Notes under the pieces: generated by a model
What the model was told of the DNA's origin: nothing
Database searches by the model: none
Seen by the model: only the letters and a program-made list of their open reading frames with translations
Made by a program: the position numbers and the translations under genes
Shown here: positions 25,493-34,071 of the stretch, in pieces
Numbering within the stretch: position 1 is the first letter of the stretch
Layout of the letters: every line of letters starts with the position of its first letter
Assembly: GCF_006148925.1 (NCBI RefSeq)
Contig: NZ_VAWB01000001.1
Location: 586,001 to 650,000, forward strand
Reading direction: 5' to 3'
DNA: 64,000 nucleotides
From: Hyunsoonleella aestuarii
Lineage (GTDB): Bacteria > Bacteroidota > Bacteroidia > Flavobacteriales > Flavobacteriaceae

Positions 25493-26464
25493 TTACAAAT
25501 ATATTTCTAAAAGTTTTGCTTTAGTCCCAACTAGCTTTAATTGATTGATTACGGCTGGAATTACTAAAGTTTCACCCATTTGAAGATTATAACTCGTATT
25601 GTTATAGTCAACTTCTAACTTGCCTTCAACACACATATAAATTACAAAGCTATCTATTTTAGAATAATCCATGTCCATTGTTTCTGAAATACTAATAATG
25701 TTAGTGTTAAAATATGGGGAGTGCACTAATTTAATTGAAACGTTATCCGATATAGAATATACTGTTCTGTAATCCTTGTAAGCATTATAATCAATAGCAT
25801 CCATTGCCAATTCTGTATGAAGTTCTCTTTTTTCGCCAGTTTTGGCATCAACTCTATCATAATCATAAATTCGATATGTTATGTTAGACGTTTGTTGAAT
25901 TTCAGCAAGTAACACCCCTGCTCCAATAGCGTGAACTCTGCCAGTTGGAATGTAAAATGTATCTCCTTTATCAACTTTTTCAATATTTAGAATTTCAGTT
26001 AAAGTTGAATCCTTAAGATGTGCCTGATAACTTTCCTTTTCTATTTTTTTACTAAAACCAACAATTAATTCAGCATTTTCTTGGGCTTGCAACACATACC
26101 ACATTTCGTTTTTACCAAATGAATTATGACGTTGCTTAGCTAATTTATTACTGGGGTGAACTTGAATTGATAAAGGAGTTTTTGCATCAATAAACTTTAT
26201 CAATAAAGGGAAATTATTTCCAAAACTCTTATAAACACTATTTCCAACAAAGTCACCTTTAAATTTCTTTATTAGTTGCTTTAAAGTCTGTCCTTCTAAT
26301 GAGCCCTCAGCTACTTTGGTTTCATTGTCCTTGATATCTGAAACTTCCCAAGATTCGCCAATAGACTCTTCTTGGTAATTTTTATTTAAAACCGTTTTTA
26401 ATTTATCCCCACCCCAAATGCGATAGCTATAAACTGGATTAAACCTTAAAGGATATAACTTCAT
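25493..26464 (-). CDS. manA: Mannose-6-phosphate isomerase, class I
   Basis: A 323-residue cupin-fold zinc enzyme that interconverts mannose-6-phosphate and fructose-6-phosphate. Metal ligands seen are Gln101 and His103 (SIQVHPSN), Glu120 (GKNEMWYVL) and the later His178 (YIPTGRVHAIGAG). The start MKLYPLRFNPVYSYRIWGG is typical of the short bacterial type. It is the last gene of the hexosylglycerate operon, 15 bases after glycerate kinase, and would move a mannose unit into glycolysis once it is phosphorylated. No mannokinase is in the operon. Confidence 0.93.
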   Translation of the reverse strand: MKLYPLRFNPVYSYRIWGGDKLKTVLNKNYQEESIGESWEVSDIKDNETKVAEGSLEGQTLKQLIKKFKGDFVGNSVYKSFGNNFPLLIKFIDAKTPLSIQVHPSNKLAKQRHNSFGKNEMWYVLQAQENAELIVGFSKKIEKESYQAHLKDSTLTEILNIEKVDKGDTFYIPTGRVHAIGAGVLLAEIQQTSNITYRIYDYDRVDAKTGEKRELHTELAMDAIDYNAYKDYRTVYSISDNVSIKLVHSPYFNTNIISISETMDMDYSKIDSFVIYMCVEGKLEVDYNNTSYNLQMGETLVIPAVINQLKLVGTKAKLLEIYL

Positions 26465-26479
26465 AATATAATTTTCAAT

Positions 26480-27601
26480 TTATATTTCTCTAGCAAAAAC
26501 CCCAGCCATTACCTTTACATAATCATATCCATTTTTCATTGCATCTTCTAACCCTTTAGCATAATTCATTACCGCATCAGCGTAGTGAATTCCATAATCT
26601 TCTGGACTCTTCCCTTCTAAATCTATAGCACCACAAAATGTGGCCACTTGAATTTTTTTATTGTTTGCAGATTGAACTACGCCTTGTATAGTTTTACCAG
26701 ACATAGTTTGTCTATCTAACTTTCCTTCCCCAGTAATAATCCAATCTGCATTTTGAATTTTATTATCAAAATTTGCTAAGTTTTTTATCAATTGTATACC
26801 TGGTTCTAAATTACCATCTAAAAATACTTTAGAGGCAATCCCCATTCCCCCGGCTGCACCAGCTCCAATAACAGATTGTGAATCAATATTGAAAACAACA
26901 TTTAATAATTTTGAAAAGTCTCTAAGACCTTGATCCAATAATAAAATATCATCTGGTGTTGCTCCCTTTTGAGCACTGTAAATATGAGCTGCTCCATTTT
27001 CTCCATATAAGGGATTTGTAACATCACAGGCTATGCTAAAACTAACATCTTTTAGTTTTGAATTCACATTAGAAACATCAATCGTTTCAATACTCGATAA
27101 ATTGGCTCCTATAGGTTTTACTTCTTTCTTTTTTCCATCTAAAAATTGATATCCTAAAGCTGATGCCATACCAATCCCACAATCGTTCGTTGCACTTCCA
27201 CCAATTCCTAGAATAACTTTTAAAGCCCCTTTGTTAATGGCGTCAACAATCATTTCTCCAGTTCCAAAAGTTGTAGCATTTTTACAATCGAATTGTTCTT
27301 GTTTAAGAAGTTTTACTCCAGAGGCTTCCGCCATTTCAATGAAAGCCATTTTTAATTCTTTACTAAATAAATATGTGGCTTCGATAGGTTTAAAGAAAGG
27401 ATTATTAACCATAACCTTCACTTCAATTCCATTTAAATAAAAATTAACTACTTCAATAGTTCCATCTCCACCGTCAGCTAAAGGTAGTTTCAAAACTTCA
27501 GCATCAGGTAAAATAGCCTTAACTCCTTCTTCTACGGCAGAGCAAAACTCTAAACCCGTCAAGGAGTTTTTAAACTTATCTGGAGCTAATACTAGTTTCA
27601 T
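26480..27601 (-). CDS. Glycerate kinase (GlxK/GarK family)
   Basis: A 373-residue kinase. The family pattern is complete: APDKFKNSLTGLEFCSAVEEGV, LPLADGGDGTIEV, GTGEMIVDAINKGALKVILGIGGSATNDCGIGMASALG, GAGAAGGMG and ITGEGKLDRQTMSGKTIQGV. Type I enzymes of this family make 2-phosphoglycerate from glycerate and ATP. In this operon it would use the glycerate released by the GH63-type hydrolase encoded by the first minus-strand gene after the receptor. It is 19 bases after the symporter and 15 bases before manA. Confidence 0.94.
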   Translation of the reverse strand: MKLVLAPDKFKNSLTGLEFCSAVEEGVKAILPDAEVLKLPLADGGDGTIEVVNFYLNGIEVKVMVNNPFFKPIEATYLFSKELKMAFIEMAEASGVKLLKQEQFDCKNATTFGTGEMIVDAINKGALKVILGIGGSATNDCGIGMASALGYQFLDGKKKEVKPIGANLSSIETIDVSNVNSKLKDVSFSIACDVTNPLYGENGAAHIYSAQKGATPDDILLLDQGLRDFSKLLNVVFNIDSQSVIGAGAAGGMGIASKVFLDGNLEPGIQLIKNLANFDNKIQNADWIITGEGKLDRQTMSGKTIQGVVQSANNKKIQVATFCGAIDLEGKSPEDYGIHYADAVMNYAKGLEDAMKNGYDYVKVMAGVFAREI

Positions 27602-27620
27602 TTAAAAATTAATAAATGGT

Positions 27621-29267
27621 TTATCCGAATAAGGTTGGAATAAAATAACTAAAAATAACAATCGCGATAAAAAATATTATTAAAATATAGACTTCTTTTA
27701 TCATGAAATCTTCTTTCTTAATAGCTATGTTGAAATTAGAAATCTTTTTCACTTCAACATTTTTAGTTAAAGCACTAACTAGATAGGCAACAACTAAGGA
27801 AATAAATACTCCTGTAAAATTTAACCATATCCAAAAGATATGAACTCCTAGGTCAATTCCAAACAGTTCTTGAATAGTTTTAGAAAAAATCAAGTTAATT
27901 AAAACAGCTAGAATTATACCTGCATTCATTCCAACATGATTTACCTTTTTCGAAAAGAATGCTAGAAAAAATGTCACCAATACTGGTCCATAAAAAACAG
28001 AGCCAATAGCATTAATAATCTCAATAACAGCACTTTTACTTCCTCCAAACAAAAAGGCACTTGCAATACAAACAGCTCCCCAAAAAACAACTGATGCTTT
28101 TGAAATTACCATATATTTTTTATCAGATAGTTTTTCTTTGCCTCTGTTAAAAAAATCTTCAACGGTAACTGCCGAAAGTGAGTTAACCGTTGAACTTAAT
28201 GAAGACATTGCAGCAGATAATATTCCAACCATTAAAATACCAATAAGTCCATGAGGTAAATATTTTATAATAAAGACAGGAATCATTAAATCTGGTTTCA
28301 TACCATTTTTTGCGAATTCTTCTGGGAAATACTTTTGTGTTGTATTTGCTATTTCTTGTAAAAAATCTGGAGCTAATGTTACTAAGCCTCCTATTACTAA
28401 TCCCATAACACAATATATTAGTACAACTGGGAATCTTAAAAGCCCATTAGCAAGTAATAGTTGCCTAATGGTTTTCTCGCTTTTGGCTGATAACAAGCGT
28501 TGCGCTTGGGTTTGATCACAACCATAATAAGATACATATAAAAAGAATCCACCTATTACCATGGGTAAAAAACCATATTCCTTTCCTTCTCCAATACCTA
28601 AATTAAAATCGATGACTCTTAAACGATCTGGGTTAAATCCTTCGGCTAAACCACCGTGCTCCTGTAAAAGTGACCACCCAAAATATAAGCAGATAATTAA
28701 TCCCACAAATAAAATAATCATTTGTATAGCATCTCCCCAGACAACCGCTTTCATACCTCCTTGCCAAGAATAAATAATTGTAATAACACTAATAATTAAA
28801 ATTGTATACACAAAATCTATATCTAAAACAGCCTGTAAAATAATGGCGATTGTATATACCATAACACCCGTTGCTAAAGCACGACTTAATTGAAAAACAA
28901 TACTTAAAACCAATCGTGTTGAAGGGCTAAATCGTTTTTCTACGAATTCATATATACTAACAACACCAGATCGAAATAATGGTGGAATAATTACAATCAT
29001 AATAAATATCATGGCCAAAGGAACTGCAAACTCAAAGGTTAACCATTTCATTCCTCCTCCGAGCTTTATTCCCACAAATGCCGGCGCAGATATAAAACTA
29101 ATAGCCGACAATTGCGTTGCCATGGTTGATAAACTTAATGGGAACCAGCCCATGCTTTTCCCTCCTAAAAAGTAATCCTTGGAATCTTTATTGTCCTTAA
29201 AAAAGAAGCCCATGCCCAAGAAAAATATAATGTAAAATATGACGATACTATAATCTAGCCAATTCAT
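27621..29267 (-). CDS. Sodium:solute symporter (SSS family), likely for the glycoside
   Basis: A 548-residue inner-membrane protein with about 13-14 helices. SSS landmarks are the opening DYSIVIFYIIFFLGMGFF, GGKSMGWFPLSLSTMATQLSAISFISAPAFVG and SSLSSTVNSLSAVTVEDFF, the last including sodium-site serines. The branch resembles sugar and glycoside symporters. In the operon it would carry the hexosylglycerate or its sugar from periplasm to cytoplasm. It lies 4 bases after the acetyltransferase gene and 19 bases before glycerate kinase. Confidence 0.9.
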   Translation of the reverse strand: MNWLDYSIVIFYIIFFLGMGFFFKDNKDSKDYFLGGKSMGWFPLSLSTMATQLSAISFISAPAFVGIKLGGGMKWLTFEFAVPLAMIFIMIVIIPPLFRSGVVSIYEFVEKRFSPSTRLVLSIVFQLSRALATGVMVYTIAIILQAVLDIDFVYTILIISVITIIYSWQGGMKAVVWGDAIQMIILFVGLIICLYFGWSLLQEHGGLAEGFNPDRLRVIDFNLGIGEGKEYGFLPMVIGGFFLYVSYYGCDQTQAQRLLSAKSEKTIRQLLLANGLLRFPVVLIYCVMGLVIGGLVTLAPDFLQEIANTTQKYFPEEFAKNGMKPDLMIPVFIIKYLPHGLIGILMVGILSAAMSSLSSTVNSLSAVTVEDFFNRGKEKLSDKKYMVISKASVVFWGAVCIASAFLFGGSKSAVIEIINAIGSVFYGPVLVTFFLAFFSKKVNHVGMNAGIILAVLINLIFSKTIQELFGIDLGVHIFWIWLNFTGVFISLVVAYLVSALTKNVEVKKISNFNIAIKKEDFMIKEVYILIIFFIAIVIFSYFIPTLFG

Positions 29268-29271
29268 AATT

Positions 29272-29883
29272 TTAATTTTTAATATTAGTTAGTTTATGCT
29301 TTAATTCTGTCTTTACTTTATCAAACCATTCATTTTTTAAAATGCTTAGCAAAATAATATCTGCTCTTCCATTTCCTTTTAAATCTGGAATATAATTACG
29401 TAAAACACCTTCTTCTTTGCACCCCACACTTTTCATTGCTGCAATGCTTACTTCATTTCTTATATGTACTCCAAAGCCTATGCGCTCTAATTGTAATGTT
29501 TCGAATGCAAATTGAAACAGTACAAACTTGCAATGCTTATTTAAACCAGTACCCCTATGCTCATTACCAAACCATGTATGTCCAAGTTTTATAGTTTTCA
29601 ATTCTGATGAATACTCATAGAATCTTGTTGTTCCTGCATATCTATTTTTTAATTTATCAAAAATTATAAAAGGATATTCCTGTTTAAAATTCCTTTTATT
29701 GATGGTTTTTAAAACATATTTTTTTAGTTTTTCAATTCCATTACCTTTCTCAAGGAAATAGGTCCAGAGGTTTGGTTCTTCAGAAATGTCTAATAAGGAC
29801 TTTACATGTTCAACTTTTAAAGGGATTAATTTAACCCGATCATCTTCTAAAATATAGTTTATTGAAAAATCTAAATCAGGCAT
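29272..29883 (-). CDS. GNAT-family N-acetyltransferase (RimJ/RimL type)
   Basis: A 203-residue acetyltransferase. The N-terminus has DDRVKLIPLKVEHVKSL and YAGTTRFYEYS, and the acetyl-CoA-binding region is LGHTWFGNEHRGTGLNKHCKFVLFQFAFE, followed by ERIGFGVHIRNEVSIAAMKSVGCKEEGVLRNYI. It usually acetylates protein N-termini or small amines. Its place within the hexosylglycerate operon (3 bases after the hydrolase gene, 4 before the symporter) is unexpected. It may be incidental or may act on the sugar; the sequence does not say. Confidence 0.85.
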   Translation of the reverse strand: MPDLDFSINYILEDDRVKLIPLKVEHVKSLLDISEEPNLWTYFLEKGNGIEKLKKYVLKTINKRNFKQEYPFIIFDKLKNRYAGTTRFYEYSSELKTIKLGHTWFGNEHRGTGLNKHCKFVLFQFAFETLQLERIGFGVHIRNEVSIAAMKSVGCKEEGVLRNYIPDLKGNGRADIILLSILKNEWFDKVKTELKHKLTNIKN

Positions 29884-29886
29884 TTT

Positions 29887-31188
29887 TTATCCTTCAAGCA
29901 AATCAATCAATAAAGCCGCACTCCAAGAAAAGTTATTTCCTCCATAGCCTGCCTTACCATTATTATGCATTTCCTTTCTTGAATCGAAATACTCATAAAA
30001 CCCATTATTTTGTAACATATCAATAGTATCTTGTTTAACGCGCTGAGCAATATCGTTGATTTCATATTTTTTTAAACCATTATAAAGCATCCAATTAAGG
30101 TTTATCCAAACCGGACCACGCCAATATTTTTTTGGATTAAACCTTTCGCTTGTTGGATCGAAAGAAGCACATAAATACTGGTGCTCCCCACCAAATTTTT
30201 TCAACATAACCTCTACCATAGCATTTGCTCTTTCTTCATCAGGAATTCCTGCAAATAATGGAGAAAATGAGGACGATGATAAGAACTGAAGTGGTCTTTC
30301 ATTACGCAAATCATAATGCACGTAGGCTCCAATTTCTTCATCAAACAGTTTACTATTAAACGATTGAATACTCTTTTCTTGCCATTTTTTAAGCTGACTT
30401 ACCTTTTCGTGTTTTCCAAGCTTTTCGTATAAATAGATCAAGCTTTCATTAGACTTAATAAGCATTGCATTAAAGAGAGGATCTTGTACTAAAAATGGAG
30501 ATAGCTCAGCTATCTTTGCATCACTATAATTATGCTCTTTGGCTATATCAATAATATACAAATAATGATCATACTCTCTTTTAGATGGTCTTTGGGAGGG
30601 ATCTACATGTGTCGTGTCTCTTCTCTCAAATGTGTATTCTGGAGGGTTCATGGTGTCCCAAATATCATCCCAAATAGGAGAATTATCGGTCCCCGATTCC
30701 CAATTATGGTAGATATAAACTAAACCTTCATTATGAGGGTCCCGATTATTATAAAAGTACTGATGATTAAAAAACACCTTATCAATTGTGCTTTCAATGA
30801 ATTTTAAAGTTGCTTTCTTGTCCTTACTTATTCTATAAATCTCTTCGAGTACAAAACCAGTTACAGGAGGTTGAGTCATTCCTGTTGAGTTATATTTTTT
30901 TGAGGATTGAGGGTGTAAGTCTGAACGGTGAAAATCTGGCCCTGGAAAGTAAGAATCACTCTCTGAATGAAAAATGATATGTGGAATAAAACCGTTTCCC
31001 CATTGTGAATCAAGTAAAGTTTTTATTTCGGTTTCTGCCTTTTCCATATCGAAATGCGCCAAACCTATAGCTATTAATCCAGAATCCCAAAACCATTGAA
31101 AAGGATACAATTTAGCACAGGGTATGCTAAACCTACCTCTCCAGTTATTTTCAAGAACTTCAATGGCTTTTTTATATAGTTCACTCAT
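29887..31188 (-). CDS. GH63-type glucosylglycerate/mannosylglycerate hydrolase
   Basis: A 433-residue (alpha/alpha)6-barrel enzyme. It opens with RFSIPCAKLYPFQWFWDSG and contains NWESGTDNSPIWDD, carrying probable general acid Asp168, and near the end FYEYFDS, with probable base Glu399, plus GYGGNNFSWSAA. These blocks match the GH63 hexosylglycerate hydrolases (Thermus MgH, Mycobacterium hassiacum GgH), which split 2-O-alpha-mannosyl- or glucosyl-glycerate. Trehalases (GH37) are longer and have different blocks. Neighbouring glycerate kinase and manA support the mannosylglycerate reading. There is no signal peptide, so hydrolysis is cytoplasmic, after import. Confidence 0.82.
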   Translation of the reverse strand: MSELYKKAIEVLENNWRGRFSIPCAKLYPFQWFWDSGLIAIGLAHFDMEKAETEIKTLLDSQWGNGFIPHIIFHSESDSYFPGPDFHRSDLHPQSSKKYNSTGMTQPPVTGFVLEEIYRISKDKKATLKFIESTIDKVFFNHQYFYNNRDPHNEGLVYIYHNWESGTDNSPIWDDIWDTMNPPEYTFERRDTTHVDPSQRPSKREYDHYLYIIDIAKEHNYSDAKIAELSPFLVQDPLFNAMLIKSNESLIYLYEKLGKHEKVSQLKKWQEKSIQSFNSKLFDEEIGAYVHYDLRNERPLQFLSSSSFSPLFAGIPDEERANAMVEVMLKKFGGEHQYLCASFDPTSERFNPKKYWRGPVWINLNWMLYNGLKKYEINDIAQRVKQDTIDMLQNNGFYEYFDSRKEMHNNGKAGYGGNNFSWSAALLIDLLEG

Positions 31189-31207
31189 GGTTTCATTTTA
31201 TTATTCT

Positions 31208-31252
31208 TTTAAAAAAACTCATCACTTACAATTAGCAGTAAGTGATGAGCAC
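31208..31252 (-). terminator. Hairpin terminator between TonB receptor and hydrolase genes
   Basis: CTCATCACTTAC (31218-31229) and GTAAGTGATGAG (31238-31249) form a perfect 12-base stem with an 8-base loop, with seven A on the left side, so seven T follow on the minus strand. It is 26 bases after the receptor stop. Only 22 bases separate the T-run from the hydrolase start, too few for an independent promoter. Confidence 0.85.
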
Positions 31253-31274
31253 TAAACAAACTAATCAAATATGA

Positions 31275-33947
31275 TTAAAAATTAAACGTAGCTGTTAAAA
31301 AGAAACGTCTCGGTAAAATTGGTCTACCAAAGAAAAACTCTGCGTCTCCTTGCTGATTAATATTTCTAGGATCTCCTTCAGTTACTCCTTCATCATCAAA
31401 TAAATTGAATATTGAAAATCCAAGTCTTAATGTATCGTCACTATCATTATCACCAATATTAAACATGTATCCAGCGCCCAAACGACCAATTGTAATAGCA
31501 TCTAACTCAACCGTATTATTATCTGCTGCAAATTTACTTCCAGTATGGTTAAGTGAAAATAAGGCATCAAATTTGCTATTATCAAAATACACACCCAATG
31601 TTCCTAGGAAGTTAGGCTGTCTTGCTAATTCATTTCCTTCGTCGGCTGTTGTAGTTGTGTTAGCTACCAAATCGGTTCTTTCATTTTTAGTAATCTCATG
31701 AGCTTGGTAGGTTGCAGAACCTCTTAAACTAAAGTTATCTGCAAATACCCAATCATAAGTAGCCTCTAAACCAATGGTTCTTGTACTTTGGTCTGATCTA
31801 AACAAATCAACTAATGTTCCATTACTAAAACCTTGATCTATTTTAATTCTATCACTTAACCCAACGTAATATGCAGCGATAGACCCTTTTAATTTCTCTG
31901 TACCAATCTTAGCTCCTGTTTCAAATTGTATAATTCTTTCTGAATCATATTTACTACCCGTAATACCAGTTGCAATAGGAGCGAAACCTCTTATTTGAGG
32001 GAAAAAGAAACCTTTAGAAAAGTTGGCATATAAATTAACCTTATCATTTAATTTATATAAACCCGCTAAAGAAACTGCCCAATCTGTAGCACTTACATTT
32101 GCTCTAGTAAAACTTCCATCAGCAAAACGAACGTTGGCCAATTCTGGTGTTAATGTAGCATCATCATATATTTGAGTCTCAACTATGTTACCATTATTAA
32201 AAGTCCCTTTTGTATTTTCAATTCTAAATCCAACATCAAAACGCCATCTGTCAAAAACCATCTCATCTGTTAAATAAAATGCCGATTTATTCTGAGATAA
32301 AAATCTGTTAGAAGTCATACCTATTCTATTATATAGACCTCCTTGTGAAAAAGTAACATCATTTCCTCCTGCATCAATATAACTTAAATTTACCAATCTT
32401 GGATTATTGTTGAATTCAGATAAAACACGATATTGGTAGTTCACGTCTTCAGCTTCAGTTCTTGCTAAAAAGAATCCCCCAGTAATATTGTGAGTTCCAT
32501 TTGTTACCTCCAGTGTTTTAGTTAAAGATGCTTCTCCAGAATAATCAGTCATTGGACGCAATCTATCAATATGTAGATTATCTACAACCAAATCAGAGCC
32601 ATTAATATCAGTAGAATTTCCTTGATATTGAGCACTAAATCCTAAATTCCCAGGAGCAATATTATCTACATACTCGTTTAATGTTATTGGGTTGTTGTTA
32701 TCTCCATTACCACCAACATATAAAGCAAAGTTATGCTTGTAATTTGCGTATCTTATTTTAGAGCGTAATTTTAAATCGTCTGAAAAGTTGTAATTGAATT
32801 CACCCATTAAGTAACCCCCTTGTGTGGATACGCCATCTTCTATTGGGCTTTCATAAACACCTCCAGCTGTTAAAAATGACGTATTTGCCAGCTCACCTGA
32901 CAACAGTTGCTCAACTGAATCACCATCATTACCTGCGATTCTTTTTCTATTTCCGTCTAGCGGTAAAGGCATAATGAATTGTGCATTATCATTAATAAAT
33001 TGTCCATGAACTGTAAAAGATCCATTTTCAAACTTCTTTTTTATATTGGCTCTAAATTGAACTCCTTTAGTAGGTAGACCTGTATCAATAGGCCCGTCAT
33101 CTTTTCTAATAAAACCAGTTAACGCATAATATGTATTAGAATCTTCGCCTCCAAGTTTTCCACCTGTGTAAAAGTCTGTTTTTAAACGACCTTTGTCCGC
33201 CCATTCCACATTTATAATATTTTCTGGATTTGAATCTCCAGTTTTACTTGTGTAATTAATAATCCCAGCAACTGATCCAGCACCATATAGAACTGCTGCA
33301 CCACCACGAACGAATTCAACACCTTTAAATCCAATATCTGGTCTTGCATAAACATCATGTGCAGAAGAGTTTAATCCAAACGTACTCATTAATGGCATTC
33401 CGTCATATTGTAACGGATTAAATACATACTGTCCACCAGAAGGCAAACCTCTAACAAATACATTTGAAGCCGTTTCACCACCACCACCTTCAGCAGTTAT
33501 ACCAGGAATACTTCTTAGTATATCAGCTTGACTATTTGCAGAAAGTTTTGTTATTTCTTTTTGCTTGAGCGAACTAATAGACATTGGCGTTTCCTTTTGC
33601 GATCTAAAAGTGGCTGATGCTGTTAAAACGACCTCATCTAAAGAGTTGCCTCCCTCTTGCATAACAAGAGTTAAGATAATAGGAGTGCCATCTAAAGTTA
33701 TAGATTGCTCTTGCGTTACAAACCCTAAATAAGATATCTGTAATGTTTGTGCTCCACTAAGACTAGTAGTGAAACTAAAATTTCCATCGAAATCTGATGT
33801 AGCTCCAGAAGTACTTTCTAATATAAGAATATTAGCTCCTGTAATTGGGACACCTGAATTATCCTTAATAGTTCCTGAAATATCCGTTTGTGAAAACATT
33901 GCAGAAATGCTAAATAGGCATAATAATGTTAAAATAGTTTTTCTCAT
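31275..33947 (-). CDS. TonB-dependent outer-membrane receptor of the hexosylglycerate island
   Basis: An 890-residue receptor. A signal peptide (MRKTILTLLCLFSISAMFSQ) is followed by a carboxypeptidase-regulatory-like domain (about 21-100: DISGTIKDNSGVPITGANILI), a plug domain (about 115-235: LRSIPGITAEGGGGETASNVFVRGLPSGG) and a 22-strand barrel ending in RRFFLTATFNF. There is no SusD gene, so it is not a SusC/D pair; small solutes need none. It heads the operon, is divergent from the LacI gene, and is followed by a terminator hairpin. The cargo is inferred from neighbours to be a glycosylated glycerate. Confidence 0.9.
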   Translation of the reverse strand: MRKTILTLLCLFSISAMFSQTDISGTIKDNSGVPITGANILILESTSGATSDFDGNFSFTTSLSGAQTLQISYLGFVTQEQSITLDGTPIILTLVMQEGGNSLDEVVLTASATFRSQKETPMSISSLKQKEITKLSANSQADILRSIPGITAEGGGGETASNVFVRGLPSGGQYVFNPLQYDGMPLMSTFGLNSSAHDVYARPDIGFKGVEFVRGGAAVLYGAGSVAGIINYTSKTGDSNPENIINVEWADKGRLKTDFYTGGKLGGEDSNTYYALTGFIRKDDGPIDTGLPTKGVQFRANIKKKFENGSFTVHGQFINDNAQFIMPLPLDGNRKRIAGNDGDSVEQLLSGELANTSFLTAGGVYESPIEDGVSTQGGYLMGEFNYNFSDDLKLRSKIRYANYKHNFALYVGGNGDNNNPITLNEYVDNIAPGNLGFSAQYQGNSTDINGSDLVVDNLHIDRLRPMTDYSGEASLTKTLEVTNGTHNITGGFFLARTEAEDVNYQYRVLSEFNNNPRLVNLSYIDAGGNDVTFSQGGLYNRIGMTSNRFLSQNKSAFYLTDEMVFDRWRFDVGFRIENTKGTFNNGNIVETQIYDDATLTPELANVRFADGSFTRANVSATDWAVSLAGLYKLNDKVNLYANFSKGFFFPQIRGFAPIATGITGSKYDSERIIQFETGAKIGTEKLKGSIAAYYVGLSDRIKIDQGFSNGTLVDLFRSDQSTRTIGLEATYDWVFADNFSLRGSATYQAHEITKNERTDLVANTTTTADEGNELARQPNFLGTLGVYFDNSKFDALFSLNHTGSKFAADNNTVELDAITIGRLGAGYMFNIGDNDSDDTLRLGFSIFNLFDDEGVTEGDPRNINQQGDAEFFFGRPILPRRFFLTATFNF

Positions 33948-34028
33948 TTTGTTTAAGAATTAGTTAATTTAGGATAAATCTATAATCGAATACATAATAA
34001 AAGTGCTATAATTTTATCATATTTGTAT

Positions 34029-34051
34029 GCAAACGATTGCGGGAACGTTTG
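34029..34051. promoter_or_regulatory. LacI-type operator between receptor and regulator genes
   Basis: GCAAACGATTGC at 34029-34040 is a near-perfect palindrome with the central CG typical of LacI-family operators. Right after it, GGAACGTTTG has a second AACGTT core. The outer CAAACG (34030-34035) and CGTTTG (34046-34051) also mirror each other. The site is 20 bases before the regulator ATG and 81 before the receptor ATG on the other side, so one site could control both. No experimental support. Confidence 0.65.
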
Positions 34052-34071
34052 TTTTTTACTAAAAATTATTT

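Noticed and set aside
31275-33947. SusC-type receptor of a polysaccharide utilisation locus
   Set aside because: There is no SusD gene, no extracellular glycoside hydrolase and no ECF/anti-sigma or hybrid two-component system; the neighbours point to a small solute.
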